From NCBI RefSeq assembly GCF_026898155.1, contig NZ_CP114029.1, positions 2,646,001 through 2,710,000 on the forward strand: a DNA stretch of 64,000 nt, given 5' to 3'. Both the position numbers and the translations under genes were made by a program. Shown here piece by piece: positions 9,475 through 19,011 of this stretch; the first letter of the stretch is position 1, and each line of letters opens with the position of its first letter. The stretch is from Jiella pelagia. GTDB lineage: Bacteria > Pseudomonadota > Alphaproteobacteria > Rhizobiales > Rhizobiaceae. Below the pieces are notes generated by a model, which saw only the letters and a program-made list of their open reading frames with translations, had not been told where the DNA came from and searched no databases.

Positions 9475-10821
9475 ATGGTTTGGTTTCCGCGGTCCATGGC
9501 GCGCTTCGTCGCCATCCTCGGCATGTCGCTTCTTCTTGCCGGCGCGCCGGTCTCAGCCGGCGTTGCCGCGGCAACGAACGAGAGCGGCACGGCGACCGGC
9601 GGGAGCTTCCGGGAGGTTGCGCGCCTTGCCAAGCAGGGACGTTTCGAAGAGGCGGAGGCCCTGCGCCAGAGGGGACTGGCCGCACGGATCTATTCGCAGG
9701 AGAGCGCGCTCTTTCTCCAGGGCCTCATCGCACTCAACCGAGGCGATGCGGCAACGGCCGAGGCGATCTTTCGCCGGCTTCTCGACGCCGATTCCGACCG
9801 GCGGCTGGTGCGGCTGGAACTGGTCCATGCCCTGATGGCCCGAGGCAGCTTCACAGCCGCGCGCTTTCATCTCGGCCGCCTTCAGGGGGCGGAGAGCGAT
9901 CCACGCCTCAGCGCCTATTATTATCGGCTTGATCGCGAGATCACCCGGCAACGCCCTTGGGGCGCGCGCTTATCAGGATCTCTTGCCCCACGCACCAATG
10001 CCAGTCGCGGTTCGAGCGAAGATGTCATCATGGTTGGTGATTTGCCCTTCCGGATCAACGAGGAGGCGAAGGCGCGAAGTGGGGTCGGCTTTCAGTTCGA
10101 CGGGGAGTTGTCCTGGCAATTTCTTCTGTCCGACAAGACCTCGCTGACCCTCGCCGGCTTCTCACGCGGCGTTGCCTATGACGAAAGCAAGCTCGGCTCG
10201 ATCGAAGTCGGCGGCAATGCGACCCTGCGCCGGTTCCTGAGCCCTCGCAGCTTTTTCGATATCGGCATCGAGCGCTCGCGGGTCTATGCCGGCAGTGACC
10301 CCTATGCGGACAATGTCACCGGTCTCGGCGCGTTTTCGTTCACGCTCCTCGACCGCCTCCAGATCGCTACGGCGGGGCGGGTGACGCATGTGAACTACAG
10401 CGATCATCCGAGGCCGGATGGACTTCGCTCGTCCGGTTCGGTGCGCGCGACCTATTCGATCGACCCGGGGCTCGCGCTGGGCACCTATGTTTCGGCGACT
10501 CGCGAGCGCTCCGGCTACGATCACCAGCGCTTCGACGGCAGGGAAGTGGGGGCGACGCTCTATGCCGAGCTGCCATTCGCCCTCACGGCCGAGTTCGTCG
10601 CCGGTGTCGGCGAGCGTTCCTTCGACGCCGATTATCCGGGCCAGACATTCGCCCGTCACGACAAGTACGCACGGGCGAGCACCCGATTGCTGAAACGCGA
10701 CTGGGCCATCGAAGGCTTCGCTCCCACGATCTCCTTGAGCTACGAGATCCAGGAAAGCAACATCGCCTTCAAGACATATGACGATCTCGGTGTTTCGCTG
10801 GGTCTTGCCCGATCGTTCTAG
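9475..10821 (+). CDS. Slam-type surface lipoprotein assembly modifier
   Basis: An outer membrane protein of about 448 residues. After a signal peptide (FVAILGMSLLLAGAPVSAG) come TPR-like helices (VARLAKQGRFEEAEALRQRG; LFLQGLIALNRGDAATAEAIFRRLL), then from about residue 165 a 14-strand-type barrel with alternating aromatic strands, ending in LGVSLGLARSF with a terminal Phe. TPR plus DUF560 barrel is the architecture of Slam proteins, which deliver lipoproteins to the surface. It follows its probable substrate. ATG 9454 is an alternative start 21 bases upstream. A terminator hairpin begins at its last codon. Confidence 0.85.
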   Translation: MVWFPRSMARFVAILGMSLLLAGAPVSAGVAAATNESGTATGGSFREVARLAKQGRFEEAEALRQRGLAARIYSQESALFLQGLIALNRGDAATAEAIFRRLLDADSDRRLVRLELVHALMARGSFTAARFHLGRLQGAESDPRLSAYYYRLDREITRQRPWGARLSGSLAPRTNASRGSSEDVIMVGDLPFRINEEAKARSGVGFQFDGELSWQFLLSDKTSLTLAGFSRGVAYDESKLGSIEVGGNATLRRFLSPRSFFDIGIERSRVYAGSDPYADNVTGLGAFSFTLLDRLQIATAGRVTHVNYSDHPRPDGLRSSGSVRATYSIDPGLALGTYVSATRERSGYDHQRFDGREVGATLYAELPFALTAEFVAGVGERSFDADYPGQTFARHDKYARASTRLLKRDWAIEGFAPTISLSYEIQESNIAFKTYDDLGVSLGLARSF

Positions 10822-10863
10822 AGCGAGGTGATATGAGCTCCGCTCATCATCTCGCTCTATTTT
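10820..10863 (+). terminator. Rho-independent terminator after slam
   Basis: Arms 10820-10838 and 10842-10858 pair with one small bulge (AGAGCGAG...GAGC with GCTC...CTCGCTCT), followed by TATTTT at 10859-10863. It closes the lipoprotein-Slam unit. The loop contains one of only three intact GAGCTC sites found in the window. Confidence 0.85.
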
Positions 10864-10872
10864 CATGTTCTC

Positions 10873-10917
10873 GCATGATCATTCCCGAAAACCGGTTCCC
10901 ACTTTTCGGGATCATGC
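10873..10917. repeat. Rhizobial-type intergenic inverted repeat
   Basis: GCATGATC...CCCGAAAA pairs with TTTTCGGGATCATGC around CCGGTTCCC. Sequences of this form (AAAACCGGTTCCCACTTTTC within a GATCATGC frame) are scattered between genes in many Hyphomicrobiales genomes. It lies directly after the slam terminator. Confidence 0.6.
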
Positions 10918-11066
10918 TCCAGCGAATGGCAGCGCGGATCTGAACGAAGTGATTTTCCCCCTTCGCGACTGATGAAACCATCCTTGGACCGGCGAGTGTG
11001 TTTCGGCGCAACGGCATGACTCCGATCCCTGATCCGCTCCGCTTCCGCGCTCACGCCCGCCGGGCG

Positions 11067-12050
11067 TCAACCAGCAAGAGAGGCCCACCGCCGGGCGATG
11101 GTCCTTCGGTCGTTGCCCTTGGCGAGGAGCACCGAGAGCAACAGACGGGCCTTGACGCCGCTCAAGGAGCCGGCGAGCACGGCGCCGGCCTTCACGAGGT
11201 CGTGACCACCGCCTCCGCCACCGTATACCGCACGAGTCGACCCTTCCGGGCAGCGCGAACACACGATCACCGGAATATCCCTCTGCGTCAGGCGTGCGAT
11301 CGCTTCGACGAACGCAGGCGGCGCGTTGCCTCGCCCGAAAGCTTCCAGCACGACGCCTCGAGTTCCCAGGTCAGCTGCGGCGTCCAGCATCCAGGGCGAG
11401 CCGCCCATGGTCAGCTTGAACAGCTCGACGCGACTCTCGATCCGGTCGATCCGGTGGGTCTCTTCGAGCACCGGCCTGCGGGCGATGCGGATGTCTGTCC
11501 CGTCGATATCCCCGATCTTCCCCAAACCGGGGGAGCGGAAGGTATCGACGCGCGACGTATGCACCTTCGTGACGTCGCGTGCGGCATGGATCTCCTGTTC
11601 GAAGACGATCAGGGCCCCCAGACCCGGCGCCTCCGGCGAGGCGGCGACCATGATCGCATCGCCGAGATTGCGCGGTCCGTCGGAGTCGATATCGCCCGCA
11701 TGGCGTTGGGCGCCGGTGAAGACGATCGGCTTTTCGCCTTCGCGGAGGAGGTGGGTGAGGTAGCAGCTTTCCTCCATGGTGTCGGTTCCATGGGTCACCA
11801 CCACGCCATCACACTCCGGGTTATCGAGGGCAGCATTGATACCCGTCGAGAGGGAAAAGGCGAGCGGCAGATCGATGGCGAAACTGCCGACCGTCGAGAA
11901 CTCCACGACCTCGACCTCGATGCCGTCGAGCGGGGCGTGAAGCTTGTCCTTCAGGGCCGCCCCCGAGACCGACGCCGAAACGCTGCTGCCGTCCGCCGTA
12001 CGGGTCGATGCGATCGTGCCACCGGTCGCGAAAAGGATAATCTTCGCCAT
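11067..12050 (-). CDS. Type II-like L-asparaginase
   Basis: A 327-residue asparaginase/glutaminase-family amidohydrolase. The two catalytic threonine regions are visible: FATGGTIAST near the start and VVTHGTDTMEES at about residue 85. No signal peptide is seen, so it should act in the cytoplasm. It is the last gene of the long minus-strand operon and starts one base after the stop of the upstream binding-protein gene, so it is co-translated. In this context it may hydrolyse a side-chain amide of the transported compound rather than serve asparagine use; that is inference. Confidence 0.92.
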   Translation of the reverse strand: MAKIILFATGGTIASTRTADGSSVSASVSGAALKDKLHAPLDGIEVEVVEFSTVGSFAIDLPLAFSLSTGINAALDNPECDGVVVTHGTDTMEESCYLTHLLREGEKPIVFTGAQRHAGDIDSDGPRNLGDAIMVAASPEAPGLGALIVFEQEIHAARDVTKVHTSRVDTFRSPGLGKIGDIDGTDIRIARRPVLEETHRIDRIESRVELFKLTMGGSPWMLDAAADLGTRGVVLEAFGRGNAPPAFVEAIARLTQRDIPVIVCSRCPEGSTRAVYGGGGGGHDLVKAGAVLAGSLSGVKARLLLSVLLAKGNDRRTIARRWASLAG

Positions 12051-12051
12051 G

Positions 12052-13305
12052 TCAGCCCATTCTTCGACGTTGCGGAAGCGAATGCGATCGCGAGATGAAG
12101 TGGTTCCAGCGGCGCACGAGATAGTTGTGTTCGTCCATGGTGCTGTTCCACAAGGCGATGTGGGAGGCCCGTTTCCAATACGGCCCGCCGGAGCGGATCG
12201 CGCCTTCGCGGATCGCGGGCCGTCCGCTCGGATCGGGCAGCGGACGGGCCGCCGGCTGCCCGTTGTACCAGTAGTTCCACTCATCCTCGTCGAGGAACTC
12301 GCGCACCCGGCCATCGACCGACATGTAGTAGCCCTGCCGCGCGAGGATCGAACCCGGCCAGCCGGAAATGAACCAGTTGAGATAGGCATAGGCGCGATCG
12401 AGGCGGTGTCCGCGCAGGTGGCGAGCCAGACAGAGGCCGCCATGCCAGGCGCGATAGCCTTCCACCGGGACGGCCTGGCGAATGGTCCGCTGCCGGCTTT
12501 TCAAGGCCACGACGGACGGGGACCACATGGAGCTGATCCAGGTCTCGCCGCTCTCCATCAGCCCGGTCGCCTCTTCGGTCGTGCGCCAGAAGGTGGCAAG
12601 ATGGCCGCTGTCTCTCAACTCGGTGGCAAAATCGATCAGTGCGTCGATTTCCTCGACGCTCATATTGCCGATATCGTCGAATTCGATCCTGCCGGCGGAG
12701 CGCGCCGCCAGAGCGATGTCGAAGACGCCGATGGCCGGCTCGTCGACGATCGCGACGCGGCCGAACCATCGCGGGTTCAAGAGCTCCGACCAGGAATGGA
12801 CGTCGGCATCCACGTCGATGCCGGAGGCGGTCTCGTTGATGCCGAAGGAATCGAAATTATGGGCCGTGGGAAGCATGGATATCTTTCCCGTCGGCATCGA
12901 GGACAGGGATTGATCGTCCTGGACGTAAAGCCGGGATACGGGCGCGTCGCCGACTGCGACGGCCGCCGTGAGACCGATCCGTCCGTATTTGGTGAGACCG
13001 TTGATCTTAGACCAGAGGTCGATCCGCTCGATGTCGATCGCCTGGACCGCGCGCCAGTGCCAGACGATATCGAGATTGTGGAAGCACTGATCGTAGATGT
13101 CGTAAGAGTCCGGCTCGGTCGCGGCAATACGCTGGGCCGTCTGGAAATCCCGCTGGATGAATGACAGCTCGAAGCCCAGTTCCGCCTGCGCCCGAGCCTG
13201 CAACTGCCGATAAGGCGTGATCTCGGTGCAAAGGATGCGCAGGGGGCCGTCTTCCATCGCGGATCGCGACACCTGCGAGGAAGCGCGCCTCACGCGCTCG
13301 CCCAT
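12052..13305 (-). CDS. PotD-type substrate-binding protein without signal peptide
   Basis: A 417-residue periplasmic-binding-protein fold of the spermidine/putrescine (PotD/PotF) class, shown by DQCFHNLDIVWHW, HNFDSFGIN and the C-terminal RWNHFI. It is a paralogue of the binding protein at 16955-18185. As read, it begins MGERVRRASSQVSRS and has no hydrophobic signal. It overlaps the GTPase gene by 16 bases and no export signal is found further upstream in frame. An internal start at MEDGPLRIL is possible. It may work inside the cell, as a sensor or enzyme partner, or the start may be wrongly read. Confidence 0.8.
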   Translation of the reverse strand: MGERVRRASSQVSRSAMEDGPLRILCTEITPYRQLQARAQAELGFELSFIQRDFQTAQRIAATEPDSYDIYDQCFHNLDIVWHWRAVQAIDIERIDLWSKINGLTKYGRIGLTAAVAVGDAPVSRLYVQDDQSLSSMPTGKISMLPTAHNFDSFGINETASGIDVDADVHSWSELLNPRWFGRVAIVDEPAIGVFDIALAARSAGRIEFDDIGNMSVEEIDALIDFATELRDSGHLATFWRTTEEATGLMESGETWISSMWSPSVVALKSRQRTIRQAVPVEGYRAWHGGLCLARHLRGHRLDRAYAYLNWFISGWPGSILARQGYYMSVDGRVREFLDEDEWNYWYNGQPAARPLPDPSGRPAIREGAIRSGGPYWKRASHIALWNSTMDEHNYLVRRWNHFISRSHSLPQRRRMG

Positions 13306-14429
13306 GTTTCGGCCTCAAGGGGTCTGTCGGCGCCACCGACCGGATCATCAAAAAGAACCCGCGCCGCCAGCCGGCTGAACACCTCGAACGACCTGCGAAT
13401 GCGCTGCGGATCGATGCCCTCGGCGATGAAGACGATGCGGGATTGGCGCCGCTCGTCCGGCCAGCGCTTCATGTGGACCGGCGGGTGGACGAGGCGCTGG
13501 ACGGCGTGGATCGCCACGGGATTGGCCTCGCCGGCGACGTTCAGAATGCCCTTCACCCGGAAGATGCGGTCGCCGTGCCGGTTGAGAAGCATGGTCAGCC
13601 AGATCCCGAAGCCGGTCCAGTCCACATCGTCCTCGAAGACCATGGAAAACGACCGCACGGCATGAGCCTCGTCTTCGTCATGATGATGGTGGTGGTGGCT
13701 GCCGTGGTGCGAGGCGTCATGAGAACTTTGCGCCTCGCCGCGCGCCGGCGGGACCTCGGCCGTCCATTGGTGGTCATCGATGCTTTGTGCCGATCGCGTG
13801 GTCAGCCGGCTCAGCAAGGTCGCGTCCGCAGCGGTGATGATCGTGGCGGTGGGATTGATTTCGCCGAGCCGCATGTTGACCGCCATCGTGGTGCGCTCGT
13901 CGCACAGATCCGTCTTGGTCACGGCGATGATATCGGCCGCGGCAATCTGTCGAACGGCTTCCAGACGGCGGGCGACGGCGCTCAGCCCATTCACGGCGTC
14001 GACCGTCGTGATCACCTTGCCGACGCAAAACTGGCTTTTCAGGACCGGATGGGCGCGAAGAGTCGACAGGGCGGGGTAGGGGTCGGCCAAGCCCGTGCTC
14101 TCGATGACGACACGGTCGAAGAACGGAATTTCGCCCCGTGCGCGCTGGGCGTGAAGTGACTGCAAGGCATCGGCGACTTCGCCGCGAACGGTGCAGCAGA
14201 CGCAGCCCGATTTCAGAAGGACGACATTGTCGTCGATCCTCTCCAAGAGGTGGTGGTCGAGGCCGACCTCGCCGAATTCATTGATCAGGACGGCGGCGTT
14301 CGCCATGGCCGCGTCCGTCAGAAGGCGTTGCAGCAGCGTCGTCTTGCCCGAGCCCAGAAAGCCGGTCAGGAGATTGACGGGGGTCGGGCCCTGGCGGGCC
14401 TCGGCGGGATCGATGGCGCCACCGTTCAC
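13290..14429 (-). CDS. COG0523 (CobW/ZigA-type) metal GTPase
   Basis: A G3E-family GTPase, 379 residues, thought to deliver metal ions to client enzymes. Walker A is TGFLGSGKTTLL, the family metal motif is SGCVCCTVRGE, Walker B lies in VVIESTGLADP and the guanine motif is VTKTDL. A histidine-rich loop (SHHGSHHHHHHDEDEAH) near residue 240 is a second metal site. The CobW C-terminal domain follows (RIFRVKGILNVAG). GTG 14429 is chosen because it overlaps the stop of the upstream small gene (GTGA). The client is probably a metalloenzyme of this operon, such as the NodB-type deacetylase; that is inference. Confidence 0.9.
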   Translation of the reverse strand: MNGGAIDPAEARQGPTPVNLLTGFLGSGKTTLLQRLLTDAAMANAAVLINEFGEVGLDHHLLERIDDNVVLLKSGCVCCTVRGEVADALQSLHAQRARGEIPFFDRVVIESTGLADPYPALSTLRAHPVLKSQFCVGKVITTVDAVNGLSAVARRLEAVRQIAAADIIAVTKTDLCDERTTMAVNMRLGEINPTATIITAADATLLSRLTTRSAQSIDDHQWTAEVPPARGEAQSSHDASHHGSHHHHHHDEDEAHAVRSFSMVFEDDVDWTGFGIWLTMLLNRHGDRIFRVKGILNVAGEANPVAIHAVQRLVHPPVHMKRWPDERRQSRIVFIAEGIDPQRIRRSFEVFSRLAARVLFDDPVGGADRPLEAETWASA

Positions 14430-14752
14430 GAGGCGCGCTCCAGGGCGCTCAGGAAATCCTCGTCCAGCGGGTCGAAACCGGCGGAACTCATCCGGTCGGC
14501 TTCCGGCCACAGATGCGCGAGGGCCTCGAAGACCTGCGAACGGCCCGTCGCATTGGTCAAGACATAGGAGGTGCCCGTCGGGGAACTCAGCTTGAGACGG
14601 CGAACGGCGAGGATCGCATTGGCGACTTTCCGGCGCCTTGCGGCCTCCCGGCGCCGTGAGACCCGATCGGTGTTGCGGGTATAGACGTCGGGGCGGGCGA
14701 TGGCGCTGGACCAGTGGTCGTCGCATCCCAGGATGCCGCAGAGTGAACACAT
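14426..14752 (-). CDS. Small CxxCG protein linked to the COG0523 GTPase
   Basis: A 108-residue soluble protein beginning MCSLCGILGCDDHW, which gives a Cys-x2-Cys pair plus further Cys and His near the N-terminus, a likely metal site. The middle is basic and helical (RRREAARRRKVANAILAVRRL). Short proteins starting MCxxCGILG are often encoded beside COG0523 GTPases in alphaproteobacteria. The four-base overlap with the GTPase gene suggests the two work together in metal handling. No precise function is known to me. Confidence 0.75.
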   Translation of the reverse strand: MCSLCGILGCDDHWSSAIARPDVYTRNTDRVSRRREAARRRKVANAILAVRRLKLSSPTGTSYVLTNATGRSQVFEALAHLWPEADRMSSAGFDPLDEDFLSALERAS

Positions 14753-14863
14753 GGGCCGGCTCGCTTCATATCCAAAGGCCGGAGACCAGATCCGGCAATC
14801 GATGACTGGAAGAAGCGCGCCGTTTCCGGCCCGCTTCCTTTTTCGTGCGTGTCGACGCGAAAC

Positions 14864-15742
14864 CTATTTCCGCGGAAAGCGCTTGGCAAAATCGTCGGCC
14901 ATCTCGTCCATCGTGACGAACTTGACGCCCTCGTGGGACTTGATGTGCTTGATCAGGCGTTCCAGCATGAGAAGAACCTGCGGACGCCCGGACACATCCG
15001 GGTGAATCGTAATCGGGAACACCGCATAGTCCATCTCGCGATAGACCCAGTCGAACTGGTCTCGCCACATCTCCTCGATCTGGCGCGGATTGACGAAGCC
15101 GTGCGAGTTCGGCATCCCCTTGATGAACATCATCGGCGGCAGATCGTCGAGATACCAGTTCGCCGGAATCTCGATGAGATCGGTCTCCTCGCCGCGCACC
15201 AGCGGCTTCATCCAATCCTCGGCCTTCTTCTCGTAGTCGATCTTCGTCCATGTATCGCCGACACGCACGTAATAGGGCGTGAAGTCGTTGTGCATCAGGG
15301 AGTGGTCGTACTTGATCCCATTCTTCAACAGGATCTCGTTGGTGATGTTGGAAAACTCCCACCACGGTGCGACGTAGCCGGTGGGCGCCTTGCCGGCGAG
15401 CTTGGTGATCAGCTCGAGGGACTTGTGCAGGACCGCCTCTTCCTGTTCCTCGCTCATCGCGATCGGGTTTTCGTGGCTGTAGCCATGAATTCCGACCTCG
15501 TGGCCGCCATCGACGACAGCCTTCATCTGATCGGGAAAGGTCTCCACCGAATGGCCCGGGATGAACCAGCTCGTGCGAATGTCCTCGCGTTCGAACAGCT
15601 TGAGAAGGCGAGGGGAGCCGACCTCGCCAGCAAAGAGACCGCGCGAGATGTCATCGGGCGAGTCCTCGCCGCCGTAGGATCCAAGCCAACCCGCGACGGC
15701 GTCGACGTCGATGCCGAAGCCCACTAGAATTTCCTTGGCCAT
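14864..15742 (-). CDS. NodB-family polysaccharide deacetylase (HP0310-like)
   Basis: A 292-residue carbohydrate esterase 4/NodB-fold hydrolase, cytoplasmic by lack of signal. The first metal Asp is in [13 protein letters not shown] and the His pair is in [22 protein letters not shown]-like ([14 protein letters not shown]) and WEFSNITNE segments match the subgroup of Helicobacter HP0310 (PgdA) closely as I recall it. That subgroup also includes enzymes acting on small cyclic or N-acyl compounds. Placed in a transporter operon with dehydrogenases and an asparaginase, it is more likely catabolic than a cell-wall enzyme. Confidence 0.85.
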   Translation of the reverse strand: MAKEILVGFGIDVDAVAGWLGSYGGEDSPDDISRGLFAGEVGSPRLLKLFEREDIRTSWFIPGHSVETFPDQMKAVVDGGHEVGIHGYSHENPIAMSEEQEEAVLHKSLELITKLAGKAPTGYVAPWWEFSNITNEILLKNGIKYDHSLMHNDFTPYYVRVGDTWTKIDYEKKAEDWMKPLVRGEETDLIEIPANWYLDDLPPMMFIKGMPNSHGFVNPRQIEEMWRDQFDWVYREMDYAVFPITIHPDVSGRPQVLLMLERLIKHIKSHEGVKFVTMDEMADDFAKRFPRK

Positions 15743-15775
15743 TGAAAGTCCTCCATTGATGTCATGCGATTGAGA

Positions 15776-16864
15776 TTACGGGCGGGTCGGGAGTAGCGAG
15801 ACGCGCTCGGGCGGGCAGTCGAGGTCGACGTGATCGCCGACCGCCAGCGCCATCAGATGCGGGTCCCGGCTGGCCGTCTCCACGTCGATGGCCTGACCGT
15901 TCGAAAGCGAGACCTTGAAGCGGCAGATGCTGCCGATCCGGTGTTTGGTGGCGATCGTTCCGTGGATCCGGTTGGGGACGCTTTCATCGCGGGTTCTTGG
16001 ACCGATGCTGATGGCTTCGGCCGGAACCGCGGCAATGATGCCGCCGCCCCCGCCGAGATCCGAGGACGCATGCCCCGCGATCCGGCCGTGGTCTGTCAGA
16101 ACCGAATGCCCGGTCGCGGCTCGCTCGAGATCGCGGCCCTCGAAGATGGCGTTGGCGCCGATGAAGCGGGCGACGAATTCGGTCATGGGCGAGCCGTAGA
16201 TCTCTTCGGGCCTGCCGATCTGCTCGACCTGACCGTTGTTCATCACGATCACCCGGTCCGACAGCCCCAGTGCCTCGTCCTGGGCGTGGGTAACGAACAC
16301 GAAGGTTATGCCCAGCTCGCGCTGCAAGAGCTTCAGTTCGTTCTGGATGACCCGCCGCAGGTTCGCGTCGAGGGCGCCGAGCGGCTCGTCGAGGAGCAGG
16401 ATCTCCGGTTCGACGACGAGACCTCTCGCCAGGGCGATGCGCTGGCGCTGGCCGCCGGACAGGCGATCGGCCTTTCGATCGGCAAATTGCGACAGGTCGA
16501 ACATGTCGAGGATACGGTCGACCTTCGCATCGCGCTCCTTGCGAGGGACGCCCTTGACGTCGAGGCCGAACGCGATGTTGTCGCGCACGTTCATATGCGG
16601 AAACAGCGCGTAGTTCTGGAAGATCATCGAGGTCGGGCGCTTCTCGGCCGGAATTGCCGAGACATTCTTTCCCTTGATGATGATGTCGCCGTGGGTGATC
16701 GCCTCGAAGCCCGCCACCATGCGCAAAGTCGTGGATTTTCCGCAGCCCGAAGGGCCGACGAAGGCGACGAACTCGCCTGGGGAGACCTGCAGGTCGAACT
16801 CGCTGACGGCGACGGTTCCGTCCGGATAGGTCTTGCCGACCCGGATCAGTTCGAGATCGTGCAT
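15776..16864 (-). CDS. PotA-type ABC transporter ATPase 1
   Basis: A 362-residue import ATPase. Walker A is GPSGCGKSTTLR, the signature motif RLSGGQRQRIALARG, Walker B EILLLDEPLGALD and the H-loop FVFVTHAQDEA. A TOBE-like regulatory domain fills the last 120 residues. It lies between the deacetylase and the binding-protein gene. A second, divergent ATPase of the same class (21526-22599) sits at the head of the operon with the permeases, so the locus has two ATPases for one permease pair. Confidence 0.94.
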   Translation of the reverse strand: MHDLELIRVGKTYPDGTVAVSEFDLQVSPGEFVAFVGPSGCGKSTTLRMVAGFEAITHGDIIIKGKNVSAIPAEKRPTSMIFQNYALFPHMNVRDNIAFGLDVKGVPRKERDAKVDRILDMFDLSQFADRKADRLSGGQRQRIALARGLVVEPEILLLDEPLGALDANLRRVIQNELKLLQRELGITFVFVTHAQDEALGLSDRVIVMNNGQVEQIGRPEEIYGSPMTEFVARFIGANAIFEGRDLERAATGHSVLTDHGRIAGHASSDLGGGGGIIAAVPAEAISIGPRTRDESVPNRIHGTIATKHRIGSICRFKVSLSNGQAIDVETASRDPHLMALAVGDHVDLDCPPERVSLLPTRP

Positions 16865-16954
16865 CAGATTTCCATTCCTATCTGCTCGCAGGCCTTATGC
16901 GGGGTTGCGATCGGTCCGACCGCAACCCCGCCTGTCGGGTCCCGCCGCGCGACG

Positions 16955-18185
16955 TCAGGCGTTGAGGAACTCGTCCCAGCGCTGGATCAGGTGATCGTAC
17001 TCGGCCGGCCACTGATGCCAGTAGGCGACGTTGGAGGCGCGCTCGGACAGGGAGCCGCCGTCACGCAGATCACCGGGTTCGATGCCACGCTCGGGTTCGC
17101 CGGTCCAAGGCTGACCCTCGTACCAGAAGGCGTATTTCTCCGGCGCCATCGCCTCCTTGATATTGGTGCTCGGCGAGTAGTAGCCCTGCTCGGTGACAGC
17201 GATTGCCGGCGGGCCGGAAAGCCAGAAATTGGCATAGGCCTTGACCGCGGCGGCGTTGGGAGAGTTGGCGAGAAGCGAAGGCCCGATCGCCCATGCCCGA
17301 TAGCCTTCCTTCGGCACCGCGTACTGGGCCGGGCGGCCCTGCGCCTTGACCGCCATGACGGCGGGCTGCCAGGCGTCGGAGACGACCATCTCGCCCGAAG
17401 CCATCAGGTTGACCAGTTCGCCGAAGTCTCCCCACAGAGCGCGGAACTGGCCGTTCTTCTTCTTGGAGATCAGGAACTTCGTCGCCTCGTCGATCTCTTC
17501 GGTGGTCGGGCTTCCCGGGTTCTTGGCTTCGAGTTCGCCGAGCGAATTGAGGGCCAGGATCGCCTGACCGATCGCGATCAGCGGATCGACGTTCAACCCG
17601 GACTTGCCGCGCCACTTGTCGTCGAACAGGGCTGTCCAGGTATTCGCCTCTTCAGCGGAGACAACGTCGGGATTGTAGCCGATCGAGTCGTAGTTATAGA
17701 CAGCCGGGACCATGTAGAGTTCGTTCTGTTCCTCGCTCGTCCAGATCTGGCCGGTGATCTGGGCTTCGCGCGGCCACTGGTCGCTCGGGGTCGTGAACGT
17801 GTCACGGATGTTGGCCCAGTTCGGAATCTCCGACGTGGGGATCGGCGTCACATTGTTGGTCTGGATGATCGCCGGCAGCCGCTCGGCGATGATTTCCCAG
17901 CAATCGTAGTCGCCCGAGCCGGACAGGATCCGGGTCTGGCTGTCGGGGAAGGTCGCGGCGGTGCCGGAGACCGAGCCGACGCCCGATTCCTTCTTGAACA
18001 TCTCCAGGATGCGATCCTGGACCGTGGTCGACAGACCCGTCGTGCGCAGCTGCTGATCGGCGAGGCTCCTGGGCAAAGGCGGCCTGCGAGCGCAGCCAGG
18101 GCGACATGCCACCCATTGCGAAGGCCGCGGCTCCGGCTCCCCCCTTCAGAAGGGCGCGTCTGGAAAACCTGCTGTTTTGTACCAT
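16955..18185 (-). CDS. Tat-exported PotD-type binding protein (frame broken at 18062)
   Basis: A 409-residue polyamine-type solute-binding protein after reading GAGGCTC 18062-18068 as GAGCTC, which restores AFAQELADQQLRTTG exactly at the signal-peptide cleavage site. The N-terminus has a Tat motif (SRRALLKGGAGAAAF). Mature-protein features include YNYDSIGYNPDVV, LMASGEMVVSDAW and the C-terminal HLIQRWDEFLN. It is a paralogue of the 12052-13305 protein. Start ATG 18185 is followed at once by the Tat signal. Substrate unknown; the family handles polyamines and related cations. Confidence 0.9.
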
Positions 18186-18219
18186 GATGTGTTTCCTTCG
18201 TTGCAAGGTTGGATCGAAG

Positions 18220-19011
18220 TCAGTACCGGCCCACGAGGAGGCCACCATCGACCGTCAGCACCTGACCGGTCAGGTAGCGTGCGGCGGGCGAAGCCAGGAA
18301 CTGGATGACGTCCGCGATATCGCCGGGCTCGCCGAGGCGTTTCATCGGGATGTGGGCGGCGGCCTTCTCCGCCCCTTCGGGCCCGAGAGAATTCTCCCTG
18401 GACAGAAGTTGAGCCGTGCGGATGTAGCCGGGCGCGACGCCGTTCACGCGGATTCCATCTCCGGCCAGCTCCACGGCCAGGCCGCGCACGAGGCCGACGA
18501 CGCCCGCTTTCGCGGCCGAGTAATGGACGTGCTCGTCCCATCCATAGGCGACGCCCATGATCGAGGAGAGGCAGACGATGGAGCCCGAACCCTGCCGACG
18601 CATGGCCGGCAGCGCGGGACGGATGACGCGGAGCATGCCCTTCAGGTCGATATCGAAAGTCTCGTCCCACTTTTCGTCGGTCAGGCGGTCGAGCGGAACG
18701 CGATGGGCAATCCCGGCATTGGCGACGATCACATCGAGCCGTCCCTCGCGATCGAGGATGTCGGCGACGAGGGCTTCGGCCTCCGGCGTCGAGCGCACGT
18801 CGAGGCGGATGAATTCGGCCGAACCGCCGGCAGCCGAAATCGCCTCCGCAGTCTGCCGGCCCTCGTCCTCCAGAATGTCGGTGACGACCACATGATCGCC
18901 CGCCGCGGCGAAGGTTTCGCATGCGGCGCGGCCGATGCCGATGCCGCCCCCGGTCACCAGGACCACGCGCAGAGTTTGTTTGTCTTCGCTCATCGAACCG
19001 TTTCCATTCAT
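18220..19011 (-). CDS. Short-chain dehydrogenase/reductase 1
   Basis: A classical SDR of about 263 residues. The cofactor motif is VTGGGIGIGRAAC, the NAG motif appears as VANAGIAH, and the catalytic triad lies in SSIMGVAYG...VHYSAAKAGVV (Ser, Tyr, Lys). An acidic residue after strand 2 (VVTDILEDEG) suggests NAD preference. The start at 19011 overlaps the stop of the upstream SDR (TGATG); MSEDKQ at 18993 is an alternative. It probably oxidises an alcohol intermediate of the transported substrate. Confidence 0.92.
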   Translation of the reverse strand: MNGNGSMSEDKQTLRVVLVTGGGIGIGRAACETFAAAGDHVVVTDILEDEGRQTAEAISAAGGSAEFIRLDVRSTPEAEALVADILDREGRLDVIVANAGIAHRVPLDRLTDEKWDETFDIDLKGMLRVIRPALPAMRRQGSGSIVCLSSIMGVAYGWDEHVHYSAAKAGVVGLVRGLAVELAGDGIRVNGVAPGYIRTAQLLSRENSLGPEGAEKAAAHIPMKRLGEPGDIADVIQFLASPAARYLTGQVLTVDGGLLVGRY

